A stretch of DNA of 64,000 bases, from contig OZ018409.1 in the NCBI GenBank assembly GCA_963969595.1, forward strand, positions 18,942,975 to 19,006,974, written 5' to 3'. The notes below the pieces were generated by a model. The model saw nothing but the letters and a program-made list of their open reading frames with translations. It searched no databases and was not told the DNA's origin. Source of the DNA: Neckera pumila. Its lineage: Eukaryota > Streptophyta > Bryopsida > Hypnales > Neckeraceae. Shown in pieces: positions 35,795 through 48,232 of this stretch; within the stretch, counting starts at the first letter, position 1, and the number at the start of each line of letters is the position of its first letter. The position numbers were made by a program, and so were the translations under genes.

Positions 35795-38700
35795 ATGGCC
35801 ATCCATGGCTGGTTCCGTCTCCTAGTAGTGATGACACTCTTGTTGAAGAACATGACTTCTGGCTCGTCCGTTGGAGCTCTTGAGGAACCAAAAGGTGTGG
35901 AGACCAATTACGATCATTCTGGTGTTGTGCACTTGGAGAATGAGCTTTTGACGTGGGTGAAGTGGGTGGGCACACTGGAGCACTCGATGTTTGATAGAGC
36001 AGAGAATCGGATCACTCCCTTGGCGACTATTTTGGTGGATCGTCGACGAGGGTTTGGACATTTTACCTCGGTGCAAGACGCCATTGATCATGTTCCTGAG
36101 AATAATGACTGTCGCGTGCATATTGTTGTTGCTCCGGGTGTCTACAAGTAAGACGCCATAACTAGCATCTGCAATGTTCAGTCTGTGTTGTGTGATTCAT
36201 GCTTTAATGGAATAGCAACATGTAACATTAATTCACGGGAGAAATCCAGTATGGCAATTGGACAAATGCCCTATTTTGTCTATGGAAATGAATCTGTGAT
36301 GTGTCCGAAATTAATGTTCTTTTGTGTCCGTATTTTGTGTTCCTGGTGTACCCGTGTGTGTCCTTGTGATATCCTATTCTATCATCACTGAACAAGTCGA
36401 CATTGACTATGTAATTCTTCAAAAATTCCTGAAGTCAACATGAATATTTGGATTTCTCCTGTGATTGTTCAGCAAACGTAGCAGGGTGTCTTTGGGCCGG
36501 TCAATTCTTGCTGAGATTTGTTCATTAACATGGAAGAATTGGTGAAGAATATCATCAGTCACAAGTTGTGTTTCTAGATAGACCCTCCTTCCTTGTCAGT
36601 AGTGATGCTTCATACAAGCTTGACATATCTTTTTTGAGTGTGATACCGAATTTTTATCCTCATTTCATTGTTAGCTGAGTGAATTTTCAGCATTAAATTT
36701 GAGTCTCGCAGTAATTTTTCTTGCCTTAAAAAGTTTTGCACATTTATTGAGAGGGAGCCTTTTGCCTTACTGAATGATGTTATGAAAATATCTTGCCATA
36801 GGTCTAGTAAATGAATTCGTTTTCTAGTTGAATTGTGTATGGCGAGACTCTTACCATCTCAATTGAACCATGATCACTCCTCCTAAGTGGAAAAACTCCA
36901 TTCCATTACCACGATGGCTAACTCTAGTACCTTAAAACTCTACTGGCTTCACTTGTGTACAGATCACCAAGTTTTTGGAGTGACTAGACACTCAATCAAG
37001 CAACAAGCGGCCTATTCATTTCTCAATATAATTTATACCATCCAAAGCTTGGTAATTATATGGTGTTCGTCAATATGTTTGTTCGGTCGTGCACAGAGTT
37101 CGTCGTCTTCCGGCAAGTTTGGATCAGACTGACTAATTCGGACCATCTCGATCCACTTCAGGGAGAAGATCTTGGTGCCTTCGTCCAAGCCCTACATCAC
37201 CCTCCAGGGCGCAGGATGGAACCACACCGTTCTGCAATGGAATGACACTGCCGACACAGTAGCCGAGAACGGGGAAAAGCTGGGGACTTACTGGAGCGCC
37301 TCGGTTGCAGTGGAAGCCAACTATTTCATCGCCCGCAACATTGCCTTCAAGGTAAGCTTAAGGCCGGATCCAACATCATCTTTCCTGCAACCATTGAAAA
37401 TCTGTGGATTAAGGTAGGGAAACATGCCTAGCTAGTACCAAGCAAATTTGCTATCGAAGTAGCCTTGGAGAAGCGGGTATTTGTGATCTCAAATATTTTT
37501 CAGAGACTGAGAAGTTTGAGAGAAGCCATTTGCAAGTAGAATGAAGACATTCCGGCAAGTAATGAATTTTCTGTGATTTTTCAAAGTTCTTTGGGACTAA
37601 AATGGTAAAGCATACCTGAATAGACCTATGCTAAACCACACATTGAGTGACGTGTCCCCTCCGCAAGTGCATTGTCATGATGTTAAAGGGTTGCTAAGAT
37701 TGTGGTACTAGGCAAATGGAAGGGTTCAAAAGGTGTTGGAATTGAGTTGTTCTCCCTTACATGTCCAAAATCTTGTTGGGAGGAGTTGTTGTTGTATTTT
37801 GGGGAGTTGTAGAATTAATGAGAACGGTTCACTCTTTCTCACAAATTCATGCAATACTTATCAAATGAATACACTTTTGAATTATAAGCTAATAAGGGAT
37901 TTAATTTGCATGGATGCAAGAAGGATCATTTCAGTAGCTGAGGAGAGAACCTTTGTTTGAAATAGCTAGATTTGCAATTCGTAGGAGAGAATATCCTTAG
38001 AAAATTTTAGATCTAATCTTTAATATTATTATTTCAAGCATGTTCTTTATAGCCCTCTATGAAATACCCTTTGCATGCTCCTAATTTTACACTCTTCCAT
38101 ACGAGCAGTAGGAGGTCCTAAAACAAACTAGGCTCTAAAAACATCTTCTAATGCAGAGGGACATTTTGCTTTATTCAATGCACCATCAATGTATAGATAA
38201 TGTATATTTTAGGAGGTCAATGTTTCTAGTGACTACTACATTTCAACTTCAAAATTTCATAACTAATTTTGCAAAGATCCAAAAAATATGAAATGACTTG
38301 AATTAGATGCCAATTCCATTTTTCTTTCAATGAAAATCTACTAAAAAATATTTCAAGCAGTGTTGAGCTTCCCCCAAATGCAATCAGCTCTCAAAGGCAA
38401 GCTTTCTAAACCTTAGTGCCTTCCCCAAGCATTGGATGCACCATTGATATCTTAGCAACAATGCTTTTTTAGCATTGGAGGGGATGGGGGCAAAATTTCA
38501 CCAACTCTGACAAAAAGGAGTGAATACCTTGATGTTCCTCCAAATTTAATTCAATGGCATGCTGCTAGGAACACAAGAGCTACAGTTTCAAAAAGAAGTG
38601 GTTCGATTGTATGTAGAATACCGCAGCAATTGCAACAGCAGGAGGGGTGGGGAAGCAAGCTGTGGCACTGCGAATTACAGGAGACACAGCTGCATTCTAC

Positions 38701-41086
38701 AATTGCAAGTTTGTAAGTGGGCAAGATACGTTGTATGACCACGTGGGTCGCCACTACTTCAAATCGTGCCTTATTGAGGGTTCTATAGATTTCATCTTCG
38801 GCAACGGACTCTCGCTCTATGAGGTACTTGCTTGCTTTTAGTATAAATACTAAGTACTTGTCTTTTGTACTTGTGTGACTCTCTAATGGGAAGGATTCCA
38901 ATACATGTAAAGTACAAAAAATAGTGAAATTGGAATGTTCCACATTAAATTCTAGACAATCCACACTATATACATATTCACTACTACTAGTCAATGATGC
39001 ATTCAATTCAAGATCCATGTGTATGGCATAGATTAGTGCACCAATTCAAGGCTTGATCTAAAGAGTTGCATGCGCTTTCACGTGGACAAGCATTGATCCA
39101 TGAGGTAATTTATCTGAGGTAAGGCAATCTAATTGCACTATTTTGTGTAGTTACTACAACCTATTGTCTACAAAACCAACCTTGTTACAAAACTAACCCT
39201 TACCAATTAAAGTCAAAGGTGTACACGCTCCCATTTGTTTTTCAAGAAAAATTTACTGAAAAATGTTTTCGAGAAGTTTCACCTCCCCAAATCCAGTTTC
39301 AGCTCTTAGAGCATCTCCACTAGTTCTCTTCAAAAGAGACGCGCCAGAGTGTAAATAGCGCGTGTCAGGAAGGAGGAAGGCCACGGCTTATTACAGGGTC
39401 CCCACCGGCACCTTCCAAAAAAGGACGAACAAGTTTGAATTCCCGCTTCCCAAGGCGCAGCTACTTAATGAGATGGAAATTTGTTGCTGCCCAAAATATG
39501 GGGTTTTCCCAATATTTTTTTTGACGCATGTTCATCAAAACTTGCGTGCCCACTCTTCCTGCCCGCGTAGCCCCCATCCTAAGGCACCACAGAAATCAAC
39601 TTTTTGCAAGCTTAGCGTGCCGAAAGTCAAAACTTCAGGGCACTGTAGGATCCAGTTCCTTGCTCAATATGTGGCGAGGCTTGCGTTAAATAACGACAAA
39701 GGCTGCAACTGGTGGGACACTTAAAAACCTCCGGGCTTGCCAAACCATTTGGCGAGTCAATGTAGAGTGCACCGGTGGAGATGCTCTTAATTGGGCATTT
39801 TATGGACCTCCTATATTAGTTACTGCCTTCATTCCCCAGCCCCCATGCTTGCTATGTAAGTTAACTTATAGTTCCAATGCTTCCAATCGGCAGTCTAATC
39901 CATTGTGGGCTACTTCCAATTTTGAACCAGAGCTGCCACCTGCACGCCATACCGCAAACGACCTACGGATCCGTGGCAGCCCAGAAGAGGATGGAAATTT
40001 CAGAAGACACAGGCTTTTCATTTCTGAATTGTCAAATCACAGGCTCAGGGCTGCTCTACTTGGGACGAGCGTGGGGATCCTATGCTCGTGTGGTGTATGC
40101 CTACACTTACATGGACAACATCGTCATTCCTGGGGGCTGGTCCAACTGGAACGACCCTCAGCGCAATCAGTAAGAATTTTTCTCAAAACTACCGAATTCA
40201 CTCAAAAAATTAATAGAATTTTGAAATGCCAGTTCTACACCAATTATAGTACCAATTTAATAGCACCTCTAATTAATACCACATGATGGACTTTACTAGC
40301 TGTGTTTTTTTTTTGTTTTTTTTTTTTTTTGGGGGGGGGTCACGAAACAAATGCCAAAATACGAGCTGGCTTAAGTTTCAAGATTCACTCTGCTCACAAG
40401 GCTATGTCACAAGAACAATCATGCATACAGATGTGATAATAAGGAGTAGGTCATTTAAGAATTCTAGACCACTGTTTTCACACTCTCGCAGCTCTAAGGT
40501 GGCTTCTTTACTTTCACTTATACAAGCAACACTATTAATATTGTTATCTCAATATTAATACAAATCCCTTATGCAGTAGAATCATAAGCATTTGGGGGTT
40601 GCTAAATTGAATCCCTTGAGCGCTCCGGTGTCCAAAATGTGGACCATGAACAAAGACGTTCAATTCCAAGGGCTTTTTTTTACCACATAACTTCTCATTC
40701 AAAGCTTGACTTTTTTAAAACCACACTTTCTGTATGACAACTTTTGACGAAATTGAAATAAAAAATATATATTTATAACTTAGACATATTAAGCAAAAAA
40801 TCAAGAAAAGGATTGAATTCATGTGCTAGCTAAGGGATTAAAGACTATGTTTGTGATTTGGGTACCCCAACCATTTGGTTGATGGAAAGCCGACCGAGCA
40901 GCTGACCCAGTGGACCACTGTTGACATTTGATGTGCAGAACCGTGGTATTTGGGCAATACAAGTGCTACGGACCAGGAGCAAAACAAACCGGCCGAGTTC
41001 CATGGTCACATGAGCTCACCGATACGGAGGCACGTCCATTTCTTAGTCTCTCCTTTGTCGATGGAGAGGAATGGGTACAGCCTTGA
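35795..41086 (+). CDS. Secreted pectin methylesterase (carbohydrate esterase family 8)
   Basis: Five exons: 35795-36147, 37162-37351, 38617-38823, 39931-40169, 40939-41086. Phases match and the product has 378 residues. I chose ATG 35795 because a signal peptide follows at once ([17 protein letters not shown]). The in-frame ATG at 35669 would add 42 residues ahead of it. The enzyme removes methyl esters from homogalacturonan in the cell wall. Family active-site landmarks are all present: Gln195 in GKQAVALR, Gln217-Asp218 in GQDTLYD, Asp239 in IDFIFGNG, Arg296 in [14 protein letters not shown] and the closing SFVDGEEW are also present. There is no long N-terminal inhibitor-like pro-region, so it belongs to the short class. 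Introns 3 and 4 have collected transposable elements (a TA-flanked and a TTA-flanked MITE, repeat R2, a T/G tract). A polyadenylation-like AATAAA occurs near 41424. Confidence 0.92.
38150..38410 (+). repeat. Dispersed repeat R2, forward copy in intron 2 of the pectin esterase gene
   Basis: Shares ACATTTTGCTTTATTCAATG, AAATATGAAATGACTTGAAT and AAATATTTCAAGCAG with copies at 41640-41925 and 58895-59205. Non-coding. Confidence 0.65.
38915..39147 (+). mobile_element. TA-flanked MITE R4, copy in pectin esterase intron 3
   Basis: The left end CAAAAAATAGTGAAATTGG and right end GGCAATCTAATTGCACTATTTTGTG are inverted relatives, with TA on both sides (38913-38914, 39148-39149). The interior matches the elements at 62173 and 63053. 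TA target sites suggest a Tc1/mariner-type MITE. Confidence 0.65.
39225..39830 (+). repeat. Repeat R2 copy split by a MITE
   Basis: R2 sequence runs to 39308 and resumes at 39790 (ATTGGGCATTTTATGGACCTCC). It is interrupted by the element at 39309-39786. Confidence 0.6.
39309..39786. mobile_element. TTA-flanked MITE ending GAGCATCTCC (PIF/Harbinger-like)
   Basis: The 478-base element starts GAGCATCTCCAC and ends GTGGAGATGCTC. TTA is duplicated on both sides (39306-39308, 39787-39789). The R2 copy at 58895-59205 shows the uninterrupted site with a single TTA. TTA duplication with short inverted ends fits PIF/Harbinger Tourist-type MITEs. A 120-codon open frame inside has no domain I recognise. 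Confidence 0.8.
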
Positions 41087-41639
41087 AGACAGACAGACAA
41101 ACAAACAAAGCCACTAGTCACTGCCCCCAATTAACTAATCCATCCATAGCCAGTAGTAATTTAATGATTTTCTGCAAATGAATATTCTCCAAGATTTTAC
41201 ATATTAAGTTGCAAGTATTAAGTAGCCTAGATTTGAAATGCAACCATTAAAGAACAATAACCTTCGTCCACGGATACTATTATGTTTCATTTTGGCGGTG
41301 AGTGAGTACTACTTATAACTTATTATTAGTGTGTGCTGCAAGGACATCCCCAATTCAAAATTGGTTATCAGGGGCAGGCTTCAATGCTTCCCCCAGGTGT
41401 AAGATTGTGTCCAGATCAATAATAAAAGTTTTATATCACGAATAAATTCCAGTTATTGATGTTCTCACGGAAGATCAGAGCTTTAGTGTTCAGTTAGCAA
41501 ACAAAACCTGGAAGATGAATTAATCATTCCGACCACACTAGCCAAGTGGTCTCAGTGCTACTCAGATTATGCAGGTCATCGCAGGTTGTCGAAAAGCAAA
41601 TGATGTAAGGTAGGAGACTGTAAAACGGAGCGGGCATAA

Positions 41640-41925
41640 AATGGAACACTCAGAGGTACATTTTGCTTTCTTCAATGTACCACCTATGCACATTTCAAGA
41701 GGTGGTCCATTTTGATGACCACAAATGACCACTTTTTTCCAACTTCAAAAATTTGTAACTAATTGTAGAAAGGTCCAAAAAAATATGAAACGACTTGGGT
41801 TAGATTTCAATTTCACTTGCCTTTCAAGGAAAATTTATTGAAAAATATTTCAAGATGTTTTACCTCCCGAAAATCTAGTTTCAGTGCTTAGATGCTCCAT
41901 TTCTGGACCTCCTACCTTATGTCTC
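41640..41925 (+). repeat. Dispersed repeat R2, forward copy
   Basis: Contains AGGTACATTTTGCTTTCTTC, AAATATGAAACGACTTGGGT and AAATATTTCAAGATG in the order seen in other R2 copies. It ends just before the MITE at 41929. Confidence 0.65.
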
Positions 41926-41928
41926 TTA

Positions 41929-42323
41929 GAGCATTGCCACCCATTCCCCACAAACACGGCTCAAGGAATGGGATGGCCAGGGCCCTGTTCCTTCCGGGCC
42001 GCTTCCATGCGTCACCCATTCAAGAAGAAGTGGGATGCCAAAACAAGACAAACTCATGTATTAATGTTTTGTCATAACCAAGAGCTAACCAAAATGCTAG
42101 TTGATTAAAAAAAAATTAAAAATAGCCCACTAACCAATAAAGCCGACGAGATCAAGGCGCAAGTCAAAGTGTGATGGGGATGGGGAGCTAGTGTCTGGAG
42201 AGCTCATTTTGGAGTGACCGGTCTTCTTTTGTCCCTTCCCCGTGAATGGGTGGTTCCCTTTTTCTTCCCGGCCCCGCCCAAACCCCAGCCCGGGAGCTTG
42301 ACAGTGAATGGGTGGCGATGCTC
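41929..42323. mobile_element. TTA-flanked MITE, second subfamily
   Basis: The 395-base element has inverted ends GAGCATTGCCACCCATTC and GAATGGGTGGCGATGCTC. TTA flanks both sides (41926-41928, 42324-42326). It has the same target preference and outer bases as 39309-39786 but a different inner terminal sequence. It inserted next to an R2 copy. Confidence 0.8.
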
Positions 42324-42339
42324 TTACTTAGGTAGTAAG

Positions 42340-42625
42340 GTAATTGCACCTTAAATCACATAGTTAAGCAGTTTAGCCTGATTCAGCATGGTTTTCACTA
42401 TTATATTGAATTATTTTCTGTGGGGTCCCATTGGTAGTCAAAAGGGGATTCTAGATTCTCTAAGAATGCATTTTCTAGTTACCGTGAGAATAAACTACAA
42501 ATTTCCAAAGTGTTGAGAATAGGTGTACCCAAAAGCGATTATAGAGTCATATGAATAGTGGGAGTACATTTTAGACAAGAATAATTATCCACTGTGCGAT
42601 TGTAGGAACCGTGTGAGTTTAGGTG
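42340..42625 (+). repeat. Dispersed repeat R3, forward copy
   Basis: The reverse complement matches 10130-10430 (GGGGATTCTAGATTCTC, AAACTACAAATTTCCAAAG, TAGGTGTACC). Confidence 0.6.
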
Positions 42626-43408
42626 TAGTTACCTTATTTGAGTACGATAAGTTAGCCAGTTCTGCAAAAGCCTGAGATTTGTTCTGAGTGTGGCCAAATG
42701 GCTGGTATTACTCTGGGTTTTGAGCGCTTTTGCAACTCAATAACGGATCATGGAATGAGGAATGTCAAATTATGGGACTAGTGAAGATGCTTGGGGCTTT
42801 TCAGGGAGCTCATTTTTGGGAGCCCACATTCCGTATAACTTAACCCTTAAAGGACAAAGGGGTGATCCTTGAAATCATCCATTACCATGTGACATCATCT
42901 ACATTAAAAAATCCAAAAGTATCTATTGGAAGTCAAACTACTGTAGAAGATCTCTCCTTTTCACAACAAATTCCGAGGATGAATGATTGCATTTCTATTT
43001 TATATAGTTTGATTCTTTGTCATCCATCGGACACAAAATGGCCTCCTCGTCGTTTAAAGGTTAAATTGCAGCTGAACCATCAACACATTGGATCCCATCA
43101 AACAAACCAGTTTATTGTTGAAACTCTGCATTGCTTTCTTCAAGGAGCCTGCACTGCTGCCAACGGATCGGAGGAAGTCAGTTTCTGGGGGCATGGCATG
43201 TCACTCTCTCTCATACACAGATTTACAGGGTACAGAGGTAAGGCAAAGGGACATGAATCCAGGTGTTTTTTTTCCGTAAAACCGTTCACTGAGCTTATAG
43301 TCCATTACATTTAGGAGTACATTACATATATTCCAGTCAGACATTATAACATTTATATATACGCCGACTGTGTAGCTGATAATCTGAATCACATACTATT
43401 CCTTGATA
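42626..43408. other. Unassigned intergenic DNA
   Basis: A TTAACCCTTAAAGGAC end of an R1 element lies at 42840. A 150-codon open frame at 42862-43314 has no recognisable domain and starts with ATG only by chance context. I do not call a gene. Confidence 0.35.
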
Positions 43409-43660
43409 TTAACCCTTAAAGCCCGGAGGCACATTTCAGGCAAAATTGTGAAAAACTGACACTTTTTAGGGCTATGAGGAAAAAACATGAAAAAAAGAAG
43501 ATTTTTTTTCAAAATTCAACCGTACAATTTTGCACTAAACTTCTATAGGAACGTGTGGAAAATTTTCATAAACTTTGATCGCACGGATTGAAAGATTATA
43601 ATGTTTGAAGTTAAAAGAAAAAGTTTTTTTTTCAGCCTTGCTCGACAGGGCCAACAAACT
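43409..43660 (-). repeat. R1 fragment, reverse orientation
   Basis: It begins TTAACCCTTAAAGCCCGG. It continues with words parallel to the minus copy at 47060-47250 (a run before CAATTTTGCACTAAACTTCT, and TTTGATCGCACGGATTG). Confidence 0.55.
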
Positions 43661-44405
43661 TTAACTCTTCCTAGAGTGAGATTATTACACTATGTATGCT
43701 TGTTTTTTTACATTTGCATCTTGTATCATGTAAGTTACATGCATGGCAAATTTCTAGAGTTGATGAGCTTTTTTGAAAAAGATTCTCCAAATATTCTCAC
43801 ACTGCTTGAGCTGCTAGAAAAGTTTAGGGCAGCATAACTTTTGATCTAGGCACCCGATTGGAAAAAAATAGATTGGCCTCATGCAGTTTTTGAAAATCTT
43901 CAAGTTATTTCCTACATAAAGATAAGTGTAAGAAATAGTGAGAGGAATTGAAATTGTATTTTTTTGACAAAGTATGAATTTGTTATGAATTTTTGAAGTG
44001 TTCAATGCATCATGGTCCAAAAGAGTCTATAGACTACTCCAAAACCAACAAAATATGAATCCATGATGCTCATCTTGTTCACCTAAAGTAGTCATAATGT
44101 TTTCTAACATAGAAGGCCTAAAAAGTCAATGGCTTACAATGAATTTACACTGGAAAGTTGGAAGTTCCTAATGAGGCACTAATCACTCCATGATTGTCAT
44201 GAAATACATGCAATGTGACCCAAATCTCACATATTGAAAAAAAACACATTATAGGATCATTCCCTAGGTGTCCACGACTGGTCGTTTGACCACAATGGGT
44301 TGTTTTACCTTATCAATAGTAAGCTTAGAAATGAAATTGGGTCTATGGTTTGGAATTACAACTTCCCCCCTCCCCCCCCCCCCAACAAGTGAAAATAGCA
44401 GTGTT

Positions 44406-44567
44406 GCCTGCATAAGGCCAGGCCGGCTTCCATGTGGAGTTGGGACTGGTGAAAGCCACCGATCAATAGAATGGGATAGTTTCTCATGAGTCTCCATTCT
44501 ACTGTAGATCGGTGGACTTCATCAACCTCAACTCCAAATGGAAGCCAATCCTAAGCCTTATGTGGGC
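44406..44567. repeat. Imperfect hairpin with ~68-nt arms
   Basis: Arm 44406-44474 pairs with 44494-44567 around a 19-base loop, with scattered mismatches and small bulges. Examples of paired words are GGCTTCCATGTGGAGTTG against CAACTCCAAATGGAAGCC, and CCACCGATC against GATCGGTGG. The degree of imperfection resembles a plant microRNA precursor or an ageing inverted repeat. I matched it to no known microRNA. Confidence 0.7.
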
Positions 44568-45006
44568 ATACTTACAATAGGTTCTTTAGTGTAATCCATC
44601 TGCTCTAATTTTGTGCTTTTGTAGGCTCTCTATTTTCAATGGTGAAGTAATTTTCACTAATATAATTATGTAGTACTCCCTCTGTCCTACTAAAAACAAC
44701 CAAAATCAGGTAAAATTCTTGTCTTATTACAAAGTTCCGTTTCCTAATTTTGATTGTTGAGTAAGTTTTGGCTGGGTTGGGCAACCTCGTGGGGAAGAAT
44801 CAAGTGATTAGGGAGCATTTTTCTCCTAGCAAGCTTGGCCTTACCTATATGAGGCACCTTGTACTTATCGTACAATAGTATTGATGATGTATTTGATGAC
44901 CACTTAGGCGCTATGAAGACTTGTTCATGAAGTGGTCTAAGTTTCTTTGCTAAGGGTATGTAGGTTGGGGTACATATTTCTAGAATCCCATTGTTGCCAC
45001 CAACCT

Positions 45007-45278
45007 TTAATCTCTAAAAGACCGGCATGCATTTTTTGGTTGTATAAAAATTTTGGGCAGATACGTGTAACTAGAGATTTCCATATTTTAGGCTAAAATT
45101 TTAAAAAAAGGTGGGCGCAAGGAAAATCTTTCATATGCACTAAATTTCATGACATTTGGAAATGTGAGTCAAAAGTTATGGCCTAATATGTTTTGTTTTT
45201 TTGTAACTGGGCAATTTGGGCAAATAACCAAAAAATCACTTTTTTCAAAAACAAAAATTCGGAATTGGTTTTCTAGAG

Positions 45279-45310
<32 letters not shown>

Positions 45311-45959
45311 AAAGCTTTTAATCATCCCATTTTGATCAATGAGTCAAAAGTTATGAAGGTGTTTAGTTTACGGGCAATTATGGATTCTCTACTCTAAAAT
45401 AAACTTTGAAGCCATTTATCTTACTCAATTTTAAAAAAAAACTCAAAAAAATAAAATCCTAGGATGTAGATTGTTTTTACAACATTGCGACCATTAGGAT
45501 TAGCATTTTTCAATTCTATAACTTAATTCTTGACAATTTAGTATTTTGATTCATTTTCTCCTACTATTTACTTACTATTTTTTTCCTATATGTTGGACAA
45601 TTCCAACGGAAGTGAAAATTTTCAAGCATGTAGCCAATTTGTCTAGGAAAAATAAGGGCAAAGAAGTAACACCATTTTGGACATTTTTTCATCAAAAAGT
45701 GAGCTTGTGAAGTGCAACTGCCCTATTTTTTGCAGGGCCAAGAAAAATGATTTTAGGGAATTAGAATGCCTATATCTTGCAATCCACGCAGTGGAGATTT
45801 CTGAAACTTTTACCACATGTTCTCAAGTCAAAATACTACAAGATCCTATGTTTACATGTGTCAAAAAATGTTTTTTTTCAAAAATTGGGTACTAGTATTA
45901 AAAATGGCAGTTTTTCTGCATTTTCAATGAAAACATAGTCATGGAACTTTAAGGGTTAA
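45007..45959 (+). repeat. R1, full-length forward copy
   Basis: Runs from TTAATCTCTAAAAGACC to GGAACTTTAAGGGTTAA, 953 bases, with TTAA at both ends. It contains a (TA)14 tract at 45281-45308. No open frame longer than about 80 codons, no protein similarity seen. Confidence 0.8.
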
Positions 45960-46316
45960 ATCATCGAGAATGATGGAGCTAGCAACATATTATATTCAAT
46001 TGATTATATTACACAAATTATATTCAAATAATATACAAATCATATTCAACTAATTATGATACTTTCTGCATGGATTTTGGGTGCCTAGGTGATGGCGCCT
46101 AAATTGGAGATTTTGCATAGATTTAAAGGATGGATTACTAGTTTTTGGATGCATGTATTACTAGCACAAAGACTAGAACTGTAGTCAATCCCTCGTAGGG
46201 AAGCTTTTTGGAGGTTATTAGTGGGAATAGGGAGTACTACGTATCGAAGTACATATGGAAAAAAAGGTTCACTTCAATAGTCAATTGATGACTAGTTTAA
46301 CCTTTAAAGCTCTATT

Positions 46317-47280
46317 AACCCCTAATGACCAAAGCGACCATTTTTTGGTTGTTGCCCCTCTTTCTTGAGATTCTTGTCCTCAAATTTAGAGATTTTTATA
46401 AATAAACATTGTTCCTAGAAAATAGACTGCATTTTGAATCCAATGGCGATAGTTTTATCAAATCCTAAGCTAAAACTCCATCTTGTAAATTTTTTCAAAA
46501 TTAAGTGGTGTAGTATATTTTACAGCTCATTTTAGAGGGGTTGGTTTGGGCATAGACTAAAAAGTCAGCCAACCAATGTGGTTCTTTTCCACCTCAAAAA
46601 GGGCAAATCCAAGGAGTTCAAAGACCAGACAAGTGTCCCATACTTTTTTTTTTACAAGCACTATTATTTTGTTTCAATGACCACCACGCATTGCAAGCTC
46701 CACCATGAATTGAAAGATGCTTGGAATGTTGTGAAATTTTACATGTATATTTGCAACTCTTTTATCTTTCAGTGAGCACAAAAAGGGCATCATTTCAAAA
46801 TATTCTCGCAAAGATATGCTTATTCAAAGCATATTGGCATGTATTTTCATTGACCCAAATAAAACTTCAAATTTAAATATCTCTTGAATCATGTAGTCAA
46901 ATAATTTGAAACTTTTTGAAGTGCTCAATTTCAATGTGAAATTCAAAATCCTATGGTTACATTCTATCTAATCTCAAGGAAAATGCAGCAAAAAAATTGC
47001 TCAAGTTCATAGTACTTCTATCCTATTTTGAAAGTACACCCCCTTGGATCTTTGGAGATTAATTTCTAAACTCCCTAAGCATTTTTCCATCAAAAACACT
47101 CAAAATTGCCATTCTATTACAAAGTGCAAAAAAATTAGAAATTGTTTTTTTCACATATCCAAATGTAGGATCTTGCACTAGACTCGTATGAAAATGTGCT
47201 GAAGATATTTCAAAAGTTTTGATTGCATGATTGCAAGATATTTGTGTTTGAAGTGAAGAAATTTGGTTCAATTGCCTAAC
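46317..47280. repeat. Two R1 fragments in opposite orientation
   Basis: A forward end TTAACCCCTAATGACC starts at about 46317. A reverse 3' end is present at 47060-47250 (CATCAAAAACACTCAAAATT, AATGTAGGATCTTGCAC). The sequence between is AT-rich with no gene. Confidence 0.45.
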
Positions 47281-48232
47281 TGCATCCACATTCTTCTTGA
47301 ATTCATAACATTCAATAGCCTTCATACCCATGAGCCTTTGCTTGGCCACTTGGCCACTAATGATGCGGCATATTCCTCACTATCTGTTGTAGAGCCAAGG
47401 CAATGACCATGCATGCTACTGAATGTTATTTTTGAATGTCATGTTCTTCTTACAAGATGCATAGCAAGTGCTTAATGGCAATTAATATTCTATTGGATAG
47501 TAGATTACAAAGAGATTAGTGTTGTATGTTTTTGTTTCTAATTGAATCCAAGATCTACATCAACCCTAGTTATTAGAGCTTTAAGAGGGCACTTCAATGT
47601 GCATTTTTTTATATTAAGGACCAATGTTCTAGGAGAATCATTGGTTAGTTCATTGTTAGCTAGTGTCTTTGGGAAAATATCTAATTAGAGAGTTGAAAGT
47701 ATAGGATCCAAAACTTGACAAAAATTGATAGGATTGACCTAAACCGGATTGCAAAAATAAAAGGTGGATATATAGCCACCACTTTCATGAAAGTGTTAGA
47801 TTTTAGCAGTTTGTCATTTCAAATCCAACGCTAATACTTGGGTTGGTGGAGGTGGATATTTTCTTAGACAAGGCATCTATTGCTTTAGGATTGGTAGTTG
47901 AGGGACTTGGAGTGCTTGGACAAATAGAAGAAAGTATACTTTAGAGTTACTCAGGGTGGTCAAACCCTACTTTGTTGTTTGTCTCTGCTTGATATAATGA
48001 AGTTTGGAGTTTAGTTTCAAAACCAATATGTCTTTGAAAAAAGTGGATTGTAGCCTTTACAAATATGAAGTTGAAGGAAATGACTGGTGAAAATTTGATA
48101 CAAGAAGAAATGAATTAAGAAATTTTGATAAAGAGAGGGTGCAATCGATGCCCTTGGAAAAAACTCGGTTGCTTCTATAAAGAGGAGGCAAATGATTGGA
48201 GCAACTCCAAAAACTTCCCAAACGTTGCGAAG
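47281..48232. other. Unassigned AT-rich intergenic DNA
   Basis: No gene, RNA or clear repeat boundary recognised. Confidence 0.4.

Noticed and set aside
41545..41615. tRNA-like A box (TAGCCAAGTGGTC)
   Set aside because: No B box (GGTTCGAATCC type) at the right distance and no acceptor stem could be drawn.
42862..43314. 150-codon open frame as a gene
   Set aside because: Next to R1 ends, no domain, no splice partners and composition like surrounding repeats.
45007..45959. R1 considered as a solo LTR
   Set aside because: Ends are inverted repeats bounded by TTAA and not TG...CA with a 5-bp duplication, and no retroelement proteins occur in the window.
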